Made by a program: the position numbers and the translations under genes
Assembly: GCA_017948555.1 (NCBI GenBank)
Contig: JAFMYY010000022.1
Coordinates: 1 to 43,005 of the forward strand
DNA length: 43,005 nucleotides
Direction: 5' to 3'
Source of the DNA: Cesiribacteraceae bacterium YIM B00369
GTDB taxonomy: Bacteria; Bacteroidota; Bacteroidia; Cytophagales; Cyclobacteriaceae
Part shown: one piece after another, positions 8,446 to 16,425 of the stretch
Layout of the letters: every line of letters begins with the position of its first letter
Position numbering within the stretch: position 1 is the stretch's first letter
Notes under the pieces: model-generated
The model's input: the letters and a program-made list of their open reading frames with translations, nothing else
Databases searched by the model: none
What the model was told of the DNA's origin: nothing

Positions 8446-9456
8446 TTAAACCTCCTTCTCCAGGAAAGATGGCTTTGTTTTGAACGTTTTAAGCAGGAAA
8501 AACAGAGAAGGCAAAATAAGAACAGACCCCACCAGCAACGCAAGGCCCAGCTGCCTCATGGTGGCCTCAGGGGCTGCTGTAGTAAAAATCCCCAGGTAAT
8601 CGCCGTTTTTATAGCGAAGCAATACAGGGTACTGAACCCAAAACCATGCACCGAGAATCATAAGCGTCTGGAAGCCCGCCAGCAAACGCGGAAAAATAAT
8701 ATGCCTCTTCAGCAGGCTCCACCACAACAAAGGAAGAGATACTGTGGCCAGTACTGCAGCTACCATAGCTGCTGTTGATTCCCAAAACATGCGGGCAAGG
8801 GGAAAGCCGCTCCACTCAGCTGCAAGAAAAACAAGGCCGCCACTTATTACCGTAGCTATATTTGCATTACGGGCAATCTTTAAAAAGCGCTCTTTTACTT
8901 CGCCCTGTTCCGCTTCCCCAATCAGGTACACTGCAGCCAGAAAGGCAAAAAGGCAACAGGTAAACACACCCAGCATTATGCAAAAAACATTCAGCCAGGG
9001 CGCCATAAAAGCATCGTAAAACCCGGCAGGCTCCCTGTCTATCCTTCCCAGTATAAGTGCCCCGGTGAGAATACCCAAAAAGAGCGGAGCAATTAAACTG
9101 GACAGGTTGAATATAGTAGTATAGTACCATTCGGACCGGTCCTGTATGGCATCGTAATGCCGGAAAGTAAAAGCGGTTCCTCTCAGCACAATGCCCAGCA
9201 GTAAGATTACCATAGGAATATGCAGGTACAGCGACATTTGGGCATAAATAGCCGGAAAACCCATAAACAGGATTACCACCACCAGGATCAGCCAGATATG
9301 GTTAGCCTCCCACACCGGGGCTATAGCATGCGTAATTGTTTTTTTTGATACACGGCCTGAAAATATTTCTATTATACCGGCTCCGAAGTCTGCCCCGCCA
9401 AAAAGCACATAAGCAAGCAGGGAAAGCGCTAAAAAAAGGATTACAACTGTCAGCAT
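8446..9456 (-). CDS. cydB: Cytochrome bd ubiquinol oxidase subunit II
   Basis: The 336-residue integral membrane protein has eight or nine hydrophobic helices and is the structural partner of CydA. It starts MLTVVILFLALSLLAYVLFGG with the family-typical GGADFGAG motif at about residues 19-27, and continues with WEANHIWLI and a C-terminal Lys-rich tail. Together with CydA it forms the high-affinity terminal oxidase that reduces oxygen with quinol and generates proton-motive force without pumping. It follows cydA with a 17-bp gap on the minus strand. No cydX-like small ORF is evident, and no cydCD transporter genes are present in this window. Confidence 0.93.
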   Translation of the reverse strand: MLTVVILFLALSLLAYVLFGGADFGAGIIEIFSGRVSKKTITHAIAPVWEANHIWLILVVVILFMGFPAIYAQMSLYLHIPMVILLLGIVLRGTAFTFRHYDAIQDRSEWYYTTIFNLSSLIAPLFLGILTGALILGRIDREPAGFYDAFMAPWLNVFCIMLGVFTCCLFAFLAAVYLIGEAEQGEVKERFLKIARNANIATVISGGLVFLAAEWSGFPLARMFWESTAAMVAAVLATVSLPLLWWSLLKRHIIFPRLLAGFQTLMILGAWFWVQYPVLLRYKNGDYLGIFTTAAPEATMRQLGLALLVGSVLILPSLFFLLKTFKTKPSFLEKEV

Positions 9457-9473
9457 ATCAGCTCAGGTTTCGT

Positions 9474-10802
9474 TTATTCGTTATCATTTAATACCGAGGA
9501 AGGATACTTTTGTGGTAACATTTTAATCTGGCGACGCATAAGCCACACCAGTATAAAGGTAAGCAGCAGGTAAACACCAGTAAAAAGATAAAAAGGTACC
9601 ACCAGACCGGGCATGGAAGATACAGCATCGCTGGTTCGCATAATGCCATAAATAATCCATGGCTGCCGCCCTACTTCTGTAACTGTCCAGCCTGCTTCCA
9701 CAGCAATAAAACCCAGGGGCGTGGCTATTACAAGCATCCATAAAAACCAGTTGCGGTTGAGCAGGTGCTTCCACCGCCAGCTGAACAGGAGAAACATAAG
9801 CCCCAGCAGGGCCATAACAGTGCCACACAAAACCATTATCTGGAAGGCAATATGGGTAACAAGCACAGGAGGTTGCTCATCCCGCGGAAATGCATCGAGA
9901 CCGGTAACCTCTGCTTCAAAATCGCCATGGGCAAGAAAGCTCAGGGCATAGGGTATATGGATAGCATAATTTACTTCTCTGCTTTCTTCATCAGGGATAC
10001 CTCCTATTACAAGGGCAGCAGGTTTGCTTGTTTCAAAAAGAGCCTCCATAGCCGCAAGCTTTGCCGGTTGCCGTTCTGCCACGTCCTTGGCCGATAAATC
10101 GCCGCTAAGGGGCTGCAATATGGCAGCCACTGCAGCTACCACCATGGCTATTTTTATGGCTTCTTTATGAAAGGCATTTTTTGGGTTTTTAAGCAGCAGA
10201 AAAGCATGCAGGCCTGCTACCGCAAAACCTGTTGCCACAAAGGCTGCAATAGTCATGTGGAGGGCCTGCGAAAACCATGCATCATTGAACATGGCCGCCA
10301 CAGGGTCGATGTTATATGCCTGCCCGTCTATCCAATCGAAGCCTGCAGGTGAGTTCATCCAGCCATTGGCAGCAACCACAAAAATGCCTGACGCCACTCC
10401 TGAAATCCCTACCACAACACCGGAACCCCAATGAACCCAGGGATGGAGCCTGTCCCACCCATACAGGAATAATCCTAATGCAATTGCTTCAATGAAGAAG
10501 GCTGTTCCCTCCCAGCTGAAGGGCATCCCGAAAATAGGTCCGGCATGTTCCATAAAGGTGGGCCACAGCAAGCCTAATTCAAAAGAAAGCACGGTGCCGG
10601 ATACAGCTCCGACAGCAAAGAATATAGCAACACCCACCGACCACACCTTAGTAAGGTCTTTATAAAGTGGCTTGCCGGTGCGTAAATATTTGTACCCGGA
10701 TATGGCCATAAAGAAAGGCATAGCCATTCCGATACAGGAGAAAATAATATGGAAGCCGAGCGACACGGCCATTTGCATACGGGCTGCTAATAAATTTTCC
10801 AT
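9474..10802 (-). CDS. cydA: Cytochrome bd ubiquinol oxidase subunit I, short Q-loop type
   Basis: The 442-residue membrane protein carries the haems and the quinol site of the bd oxidase. Likely ligands and key residues are His18 (haem b595/d region), Glu98 and Glu105 in the conserved helix WEGTAFFIEA, His182 (haem b558) and the Met in IAFQIM near 323. GRQPW at 378-382 is the family signature. The periplasmic Q-loop (about 235-305, with QPAKLAAMEA) is of the short kind, lacking the insertion seen in E. coli CydA. Bd oxidases of this short form include cyanide-insensitive enzymes such as Pseudomonas CioA. It is the first gene of the cydAB operon and has a long upstream gap containing a hairpin. 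Confidence 0.94.
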   Translation of the reverse strand: MENLLAARMQMAVSLGFHIIFSCIGMAMPFFMAISGYKYLRTGKPLYKDLTKVWSVGVAIFFAVGAVSGTVLSFELGLLWPTFMEHAGPIFGMPFSWEGTAFFIEAIALGLFLYGWDRLHPWVHWGSGVVVGISGVASGIFVVAANGWMNSPAGFDWIDGQAYNIDPVAAMFNDAWFSQALHMTIAAFVATGFAVAGLHAFLLLKNPKNAFHKEAIKIAMVVAAVAAILQPLSGDLSAKDVAERQPAKLAAMEALFETSKPAALVIGGIPDEESREVNYAIHIPYALSFLAHGDFEAEVTGLDAFPRDEQPPVLVTHIAFQIMVLCGTVMALLGLMFLLFSWRWKHLLNRNWFLWMLVIATPLGFIAVEAGWTVTEVGRQPWIIYGIMRTSDAVSSMPGLVVPFYLFTGVYLLLTFILVWLMRRQIKMLPQKYPSSVLNDNE

Positions 10803-11316
10803 GACATTATATTACTTTCCAGTGTTTAAAAAAGCCTGTCCTGCTACAGGCCTCATTGGCTTTTTCCTGCCTGAAAGTTACTACCCGGTTAAAGGAGAAT
10901 CCACTAATTACACCTTTTTATTCCTTCCGGTTAACAAAAACATAAATCCCGAAAAGTACTATTTATCAGAACTATACATGAAATGACTATTATTTCTCAC
11001 TTCATCCCCCCACTTAAATTTGCTTTTCTGAATATTCACTACCTCCCTCCCTTTTTCCACCAGTCAAAGCACCAGGTGCCGTTCCCCACCGGAATCCTTA
11101 CCTTCATAAAGTCAAAGACAAAATATTCACTACCAGCACATTAAAACCCGCAAAGCCTGTTAGCGGAAGAGGCTCCACAATTCCTCCATTTTTTAAAAAA
11201 AGCAATGTATAGAAAAATATTACATCTGCCGGAACGCTGTTTTTCTTGTGTTTTAATCACCATGCATTCTTTCTTATTTTGTAATTCATAAAAAGCGGAG
11301 CTATTGTTATTATTCT
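10803..11316. other. 514-bp gene-free region between cydA and the CHASE3-GAF gene
   Basis: This divergent intergenic region should hold promoters for cydA (minus) and the sensor gene (plus). Close to cydA is a stem-loop: GCCTGT (10834-10839) pairs with ACAGGC (10846-10851), and an alternative outer pairing joins AAAAAGCC (10829-10836) with GGCTTTTT (10858-10865). No good TTTG-N19-TAnnTTTG match was found on either strand, and I found no convincing ORF. Confidence 0.5.
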
Positions 11317-12927
11317 ATGAATATGAGCATTACAAGCAAAAAAATTAAAAATACCCTTCAGAAAAAGGGAATTCAATCACTCCTGGTACTATCCATTATA
11401 GTTACTGTGGTGGCTTTTATATTGGATAAAATCGGAGAGAGCAAAATCACTTACGGGCTGGAACGGGTACTCCAAACCTACACGGTAATTCAGCATACCG
11501 ACCAGCTGGCTGCCCTCCTGAAGGATGCTGAAACAGGACAAAGAGGATACCTTTTAACCATGGAAGAAAAGTACCTGGAGCCTTACGAAAATGCAAAGGG
11601 TAATATAAATCAGGTGCAGGAGCTCCTTCAGGAAAAAGTAGCCAACACTCCGGAGCAGGCGGAAAGAAGCAGAAAGCTACAAAAACTGATTCAACAAAGG
11701 TTTGAAGAACTGGAAAAAACACTTTCCATTGCAAAAGCAGAAGGGCAGGAAGCAGCTATTGAAGTTACAAAGACTGACAAAGGAAAGGCCATAACGGATA
11801 ATATCCAAAAGGTAGTAAAGGAGTTTAATGAAAAACAACTTTCCTTACTGGATGAGCGCAATAAAGATGTACAGGATGATGTAATTATCAATAACATTAT
11901 CCAGTGGATTTCTAATATTTTCAACCTTGCAATTCTGGTTTTGGCCATCATCACCATCAGCAGGGAGCGTAAATTAAGGATTCAGCTATTCAGGAAACTC
12001 GACGAGCATAATAAGCAGCTATTATTTAACGATGGCAGCTCAAACGAAATTCAAAATGAAGAGCGCACGATTCAAAGCCTTATTGAAAGCCTTAACCAGG
12101 CCACCCACTTTATTAAGGAGGTAGGAAAGAACAATTATAAGACAGCTTACGCAGGAATATCGGATGAAAATAAACACCTCAACCAGGATAATCTGGCCGG
12201 TGAGCTTATCCGTATGCGGGATCAGCTGGCAAAAGTAGCTGAAGAAGAAAGGCGCCGTAGCTGGATGACTACCGGGGTTGCAAAATTTGCCGAAATTCTC
12301 CGCAATGAAAGAGAAAATGTTGCAGAGCTTTCCGACACCATAATTTCAAACCTTGTAAAATATGTATCAGCAAACCAGGGAGGGATATTTATCCTGAATG
12401 ATGAGGACAGCAACAACCCTTATCTTAACCTGCAGGCCTGCTATGCGTACGACCGCAAAAAATTTATTAAAAAACAAATTCAGCCCGGAGAAGGCTTAAT
12501 CGGACAGGCTTACCTGGAGAAAGACATTATTTTCCTTACTGAGGTACCGGAAAGCTATGTAACCATTACCTCCGGACTTGGCGGCGCCACTCCCCGCTGT
12601 GTTTTAATAACGCCATTAAAAGTAAATGAACAGGTATTGGGAGCTATTGAGCTTATTTCCTTCAAAGTTTTTGAACCACATGAAATTGAGTTTATCCAGA
12701 AGGTAGGCGAAAGCATTGCCTCCACTATTACAAGCGTAAAAACGAATGAGGTTACAAAACGGTTGTTATTGGAAGCACAAAGCATGGGCGAGGAAATGAA
12801 AGCCCAGGAAGAGGAGATGCGTCAGAATATGGAAGAGCTTTCCGCCACTCAGGAGGAAATGCAGCGAAAGGAAAGGGAATATATTAACCGGATCAATGAG
12901 CTTGAAAACCAGCTGCAGGTATCTTAA
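11317..12927 (+). CDS. CHASE3- and GAF-domain membrane sensor without output domain
   Basis: The 536-residue protein has a transmembrane helix at about 19-37, then a periplasmic CHASE3-type four-helix domain (about 45-185) with the characteristic DAETGQRGYLLT at 70-81. A second transmembrane helix lies at about 190-213, a HAMP-like or signalling helix region to about 315, a GAF domain (about 325-455), and a long C-terminal coiled coil rich in Glu/Met/Gln (about 487-536). No histidine kinase, GGDEF, phosphatase or methyl-accepting domain is present, and the stop codon is followed by a strong terminator, so it is not simply a frameshifted kinase. Proteins of this layout recur in Cytophagales. 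It may signal through protein contacts, or feed a kinase encoded elsewhere. The ligand is unknown. Confidence 0.82.
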   Translation: MNMSITSKKIKNTLQKKGIQSLLVLSIIVTVVAFILDKIGESKITYGLERVLQTYTVIQHTDQLAALLKDAETGQRGYLLTMEEKYLEPYENAKGNINQVQELLQEKVANTPEQAERSRKLQKLIQQRFEELEKTLSIAKAEGQEAAIEVTKTDKGKAITDNIQKVVKEFNEKQLSLLDERNKDVQDDVIINNIIQWISNIFNLAILVLAIITISRERKLRIQLFRKLDEHNKQLLFNDGSSNEIQNEERTIQSLIESLNQATHFIKEVGKNNYKTAYAGISDENKHLNQDNLAGELIRMRDQLAKVAEEERRRSWMTTGVAKFAEILRNERENVAELSDTIISNLVKYVSANQGGIFILNDEDSNNPYLNLQACYAYDRKKFIKKQIQPGEGLIGQAYLEKDIIFLTEVPESYVTITSGLGGATPRCVLITPLKVNEQVLGAIELISFKVFEPHEIEFIQKVGESIASTITSVKTNEVTKRLLLEAQSMGEEMKAQEEEMRQNMEELSATQEEMQRKEREYINRINELENQLQVS

Positions 12928-12974
12928 CACTTGTAACTCCCCGGAATTTAAAGAATCAGAGAATTACAATCTAT

Positions 12975-13017
12975 AAAAAGAACAGGCTGCCCGTTATTCA
13001 GGCAGCCTGTTCTTTTT
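12975..13017. terminator. Strong bidirectional terminator
   Basis: A perfect 17-bp inverted repeat (12975-12991 with 13001-13017), core GAACAGGCTGCC / GGCAGCCTGTTC with a 9-nt loop, has a five-base A-run on the left and T-run on the right. It ends the CHASE3-GAF gene on the plus strand and the deoC-acyP operon on the minus strand. Confidence 0.92.
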
Positions 13018-13018
13018 A

Positions 13019-13285
13019 TCACCTTACCTCAAAGCCATTTACACCTTTTGGCTCAATTTCATTATATTCCACATCATTTACAACGGCCGCTCCGGGGCCC
13101 TGCCTGCACCACTCCAGCAGCTTCTCAAGTTTTTGCTCTTCCCCTTCCGCTTCAATAGTAACGGTTCCATCCTCTTCATTCCGGACCCAACCACTCAGGT
13201 TAAGTTCTTTCGCTTTTGCCTGGGTACTGGAGCGATAAAAAACCCCCTGTACTTTCCCTTTAACTGTTATTTTATATCGTGTCAT
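13019..13285 (-). CDS. acyP: Acylphosphatase
   Basis: The 88-residue protein hydrolyses carboxyl-phosphate bonds such as acetyl phosphate or 1,3-bisphosphoglycerate. The signature GKVQGVFYRSSTQ contains the catalytic Arg18, and SGWVRN supplies the catalytic Asn36. Length is normal for the family. The gene overlaps the end of deoC by 4 bases (ATGA), so the two are likely translationally coupled in one operon. A strong terminator begins two bases after the stop codon. Confidence 0.95.
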   Translation of the reverse strand: MTRYKITVKGKVQGVFYRSSTQAKAKELNLSGWVRNEEDGTVTIEAEGEEQKLEKLLEWCRQGPGAAVVNDVEYNEIEPKGVNGFEVR

Positions 13286-13938
13286 TGGTTTGCCTGGTTC
13301 ATAATTTCTATTCCTGATGAAGTCCCTAAACGGTCGGCTCCGGCTTTAATCAGCTCTACCGCCTGGTTAAATGTTTTAATTCCGCCCGAAGCTTTAATGC
13401 CTACATTAGAAGGTAACAGCTCACGCATCTGCTGCACAATTTCCGGCTTTGCACCTTCAGGAGCAAAACCTGTACTTGTTTTCACGAAATCCACACCTGC
13501 ATCGGCACACCAGCGGCAGGCAAGGGCTAATTCCTTTTCATTCAGATAGGCTGTTTCTATTATAACCTTCAGGAGCCGTTCATGTTCATGAACAAGCTTT
13601 GCACATTTGGCAATTTCTATTTTTACCCAGGGCATTTCCGCCTTCAGAGCCGAAATATTCATTACAAGATCTATCTCGTCCGCCCCGTCGCGCAAAGCAA
13701 CAGTAATTTCCTCTGTTTTGGTTTCGGTCATATGATAGCCAAGCGGAAAACCGGCCACCGTTACCAGCTGCACATCACTTTCACCAAGCTCGCGCCGGGC
13801 TTTCTTTACCCAGAATGGCGGCACACAAACACCGGCAAAGCCGTGCTCCTTTGCTTCGGCCACAAGCTTATCAACGGCATTTGCATCCAGGGTTGGTTTC
13901 AAATTAGTATGTTCTATAAATCTCCGGATGTTCTTCAT
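13282..13938 (-). CDS. deoC: Deoxyribose-phosphate aldolase
   Basis: The 218-residue class I aldolase reversibly splits 2-deoxyribose 5-phosphate into glyceraldehyde 3-phosphate and acetaldehyde, the last step of deoxynucleoside catabolism. The Schiff-base lysine is Lys153 in FVKTSTGF. Asp90 (DEIDLVMN) and Lys182 (IKASGGI) complete the catalytic set. Length is typical. It is the first gene of a two-gene operon with acyP. No deoA, deoB or deoD is nearby. Confidence 0.95.
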   Translation of the reverse strand: MKNIRRFIEHTNLKPTLDANAVDKLVAEAKEHGFAGVCVPPFWVKKARRELGESDVQLVTVAGFPLGYHMTETKTEEITVALRDGADEIDLVMNISALKAEMPWVKIEIAKCAKLVHEHERLLKVIIETAYLNEKELALACRWCADAGVDFVKTSTGFAPEGAKPEIVQQMRELLPSNVGIKASGGIKTFNQAVELIKAGADRLGTSSGIEIMNQANQ

Positions 13939-13997
13939 ACTTCTGTTAACTCTTTTACAGGAAAATGTTACCCCAAAATAAGCAGTTTATAAACAAC

Positions 13998-14029
13998 AAA
14001 AAAAGCAGTACTATGAACAGCACTGCTTT
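13998..14029 (-). terminator. Rho-independent terminator of the basic lipoprotein gene
   Basis: On the minus strand AAAGCAGT and ACTGCTTT (14022-14029 and 14002-14009) form an 8-bp stem, followed by a run of seven Ts (complement of 13998-14004). It lies 23 bases past the stop codon of the lipoprotein gene. Confidence 0.8.
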
Positions 14030-14051
14030 AAATTCCTTTTTCCTGATATTC

Positions 14052-14462
14052 CTAGTGAACAATTCCACATTCCTTACAAAGCTTCCTTTTTCCTACAGGA
14101 CGCTTTTTTGGTTTTTTCTTATGCCCGAAATAGCTGGGATCCGAATACTGAGGCTTTTCAGCAAGCTTAGCTTCTTTTTTACGTCGCTTTGCATTAGCCT
14201 CCATCCTGTCTTCAAATTCCTTCACCAGGTCATCATGTGTTTTTTGCTTTGCTGCTTTTTTTCCTTTCCTCTTCATGGTACGCTGCTGCTGAGAGGCAGA
14301 TGCAGCGCCGGAACGGCTGCTTTCCCCTGAATTTCTTGATGAGGGAGCCTGAGAGTAGTTTGAATCTCCATGACTGAGAGGCGGTTTTTTCTGGCTGGCA
14401 CAACTTGCTGATATTACCAGAATAAACAGCAACATGTATAAATAGGAAAGGGAAAATCTCAT
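14052..14462 (-). CDS. Basic lipoprotein with C-terminal CxxCxxxH motif, function unknown
   Basis: The 136-residue protein has a lipoprotein signal ending VISASC (Cys21), followed by a Ser-rich linker and then a strongly Lys/Arg-rich region (about 60-125) predicted to be partly helical. It ends with CKECGIVH, which could bind a metal ion. I do not recognise a family. It is a single-gene unit with its own terminator. The high positive charge suggests contact with anionic cell-envelope polymers such as LPS or nucleic acid, but this is inference. Confidence 0.65.
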   Translation of the reverse strand: MRFSLSYLYMLLFILVISASCASQKKPPLSHGDSNYSQAPSSRNSGESSRSGAASASQQQRTMKRKGKKAAKQKTHDDLVKEFEDRMEANAKRRKKEAKLAEKPQYSDPSYFGHKKKPKKRPVGKRKLCKECGIVH

Positions 14463-14653
14463 ATGAAACTAATACTGTTTATAAACTTACTGCCTGCTTT
14501 TTCTATTAACTCTGCAATTACCATTAAATTGTTTTTAGCCTGAGTTAGTTCACTTCCGGTCACGAATTAAATCTTTCCGGTACCGGAAAAAAAGCCTTGG
14601 TACTGAGGCACAAGCTAGCACAAAATAAATTACAGAACAGGAAACTGACAAAC

Positions 14654-14703
14654 AAAAAATATCCTTTGCTGATTCCTGCAAATGAGAAAAAAGCAAAGGA
14701 TAT
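14654..14703 (-). terminator. Rho-independent terminator of the DUF1232 gene
   Basis: A perfect 12-bp inverted repeat (atatcctttgct at 14659-14670, agcaaaggatat at 14692-14703) is followed on the minus strand by a run of Ts (complement of A 14654-14659). It lies about 50 bases downstream of the DUF1232 stop codon. Confidence 0.82.
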
Positions 14704-14754
14704 ACTATTATTCTATTTAATTATATTCCGGTAGTACTAAAATTCTTTTCAGAA

Positions 14755-16068
14755 TCAGCTTCTGCCGGAAGAAGGGCCTCCGGATTTCTGATTTGAGTTA
14801 TTTCCTCCTTTGCCGGCACCACTACTATTGCCTGCACTTCCGGATGTACTGGATGCGTTTCCTCCGGAAGAACCGGTATTTGATCCGGATCCACTTATTT
14901 TATTAGTACCTGCACTATCTGCTGTATTGGTTGAAATACCACCAATAACACCAGGAGTACCTGCAGGGGTGGTAGCCGGACTAGTAGAACTTCTTACAGT
15001 TGGAGTGGTCGTATTAGGACTTGCAGCTTCACGATCGGCGGCTGCTGCAGCAGGCTTAGCGGAATTTTTCTGACTCTCCATTTTTTCGCGGCGGCGCTCA
15101 TTTGCTTCTTCCCAGTCTACAAACTGCTGCAGATCATCTTTTACAGAAGAATATACCCATGCTAAAACAGCAAGGTCATCTGTTAGACCTAATACAGGAA
15201 TAAAATCAGGAATAAGGTCCACTACAGAAACAAAATAAACCACAGCTGCCACTATCTTCAATATAGAAGTATAAGGGAATTCCTTATAATGACCATTCGC
15301 GTAGGCTTTAATAAGACGACGCATGGTATCGTACTGCCCTATTGCATCCTCTTTAAGCGACTGCCTTGCTTCATCATCCTGCAGCTTGGTATACAGTTGC
15401 TGACCAAGACTTAAAAGCTGGTCCTTTTTAGAAACAATTACGATGGCCAGTGCAATAAACCGCTTAAAATATCCTCCTTTACCCAAATGATGTTTTTCCT
15501 TCTCATTCCTCAGGGCATAACGTGTTTTTGGCTCCAGCCTGTTTCGTAAGGTCAAAGCTCCGGCAGCAAAATCCTGCAACACATCTGCAGCACGGAACTT
15601 AAGATCCTTCGTTTTTGCATCCGCAACTGTGCGAAATTCTGCAAGCTTCTTTTTAGCTTCAGCGCTGGCATCTTTATACTTATATATTGCTGCTCCACTT
15701 AAAGCTGCACCACCTGCTTTTAATGCTGCTCCACTTAAAGCTGCACCGCCTGCTTTTAATGCTGCTCCATTTAAAGCTGCACCGCCTGCTTTAGCAATTG
15801 CTTTTTCTGCTTCTTTTTTCTGCTGCGGATACTTCTTTTCAATATCCTTAGAGACAGCTTTCAAAGTGTTTTCCAGATTGCTCCTGGTTTCTTCGTAACG
15901 CTTCTCAAATCTTTTCCCAGCCTCCTGCAGTTTTTTTTCGGCATCGCCACGGGTGGTTCCCCACTTCTTTTCCATGTCGGCACTGGTTTCTTTGATCAGG
16001 TGATTCAGAATATCCCGGGTGTCATGAAGCGATTTTCTCAATCGCTTTACGTCTTTTTCTTTACTCAT
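14755..16068 (-). CDS. DUF1232 (YkvA-like) protein with coiled coil, Gly/Ala repeat and disordered tail
   Basis: The 437-residue protein has four parts. Residues 1-90 are a charged, Lys/Glu-rich helical or coiled-coil region. Residues 95-127 are three near-identical 12-residue Gly/Ala repeats (GGAALSGAALKA type), resembling a glycine zipper. Residues about 255-315 are the DUF1232 domain, with the hallmark VDLIPDFIPVLGLTDD and a hydrophobic segment before it. Residues about 330-437 are a low-complexity Ser/Gly/Thr/Asn tail that is probably disordered. DUF1232 proteins are usually short and of unknown role, so this one is unusually long. The start is taken at ATG 16068; a TTG two codons upstream is less likely. 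It is a single-gene unit with its own terminator. Membrane association is probable but topology is unclear. Confidence 0.78.
   Translation of the reverse strand: MSKEKDVKRLRKSLHDTRDILNHLIKETSADMEKKWGTTRGDAEKKLQEAGKRFEKRYEETRSNLENTLKAVSKDIEKKYPQQKKEAEKAIAKAGGAALNGAALKAGGAALSGAALKAGGAALSGAAIYKYKDASAEAKKKLAEFRTVADAKTKDLKFRAADVLQDFAAGALTLRNRLEPKTRYALRNEKEKHHLGKGGYFKRFIALAIVIVSKKDQLLSLGQQLYTKLQDDEARQSLKEDAIGQYDTMRRLIKAYANGHYKEFPYTSILKIVAAVVYFVSVVDLIPDFIPVLGLTDDLAVLAWVYSSVKDDLQQFVDWEEANERRREKMESQKNSAKPAAAAADREAASPNTTTPTVRSSTSPATTPAGTPGVIGGISTNTADSAGTNKISGSGSNTGSSGGNASSTSGSAGNSSGAGKGGNNSNQKSGGPSSGRS
15689..15796 (-). repeat. Three tandem 36-bp in-frame repeats within the DUF1232 gene
   Basis: Units start at 15689, 15725 and 15761. 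Units 1 and 2 differ at one base in 36. Unit 3 differs at a few positions and degrades at its end. Each unit encodes 12 residues (GGAAL-N/S-GAALKA). The near identity suggests recent duplication or continuing length variation by slipped pairing or recombination. Confidence 0.92.
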
Positions 16069-16425
16069 AGTCAAAAAATTTTATGTCTGATTGTTTCTTC
16101 AAAATAACCCGATGAACGCTTCAACGGTGTTAAGGCATTAAAAAATTCTATCTCCCATAAAGTATTCTGTTAAAGAATAGTCTTATATAAGCAAATAGAT
16201 TTGCGCCTGTTTATAGTGTACTGTCAATCCTTAAAAATGTTCGTCTTTTTACACACATTTTTTTCATCCGGAGCCTTTATATACAAAATAACGGTCCTGA
16301 CCCGAAAATTCTGAAACCTGCCGCTTCTTTCCTCCATTCACCTTATCAGGCAGTTTCCACATAACCAATACTCCTTCTTTCCGGAAGATCAAAAAACCAA
16401 ATACTGAAACCAAAGTTTATTCAGG
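16069..16425. other. 357-bp divergent intergenic region
   Basis: The region lies between the DUF1232 gene (minus) and the sterol-desaturase-family gene (plus) and should contain both promoters. TAGATTTG at 16196-16203 fits the plus-strand -7 consensus TAnnTTTG, but no clear -33 box precedes it. The DUF1232 side has TTATTTTG about 40 bp upstream on the minus strand, a one-base-short variant of the consensus. No ORF stands out. Confidence 0.35.

Noticed and set aside
10672..10986. Plus-strand frame starting inside cydA and running into the intergenic region
   Set aside because: It overlaps the N-terminus of cydA on the other strand, and the translation shows no recognisable features.
15689..15796. 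36-bp repeats as a possible CRISPR array
   Set aside because: The units are directly contiguous, with no spacers, and they are in frame within a coding sequence.
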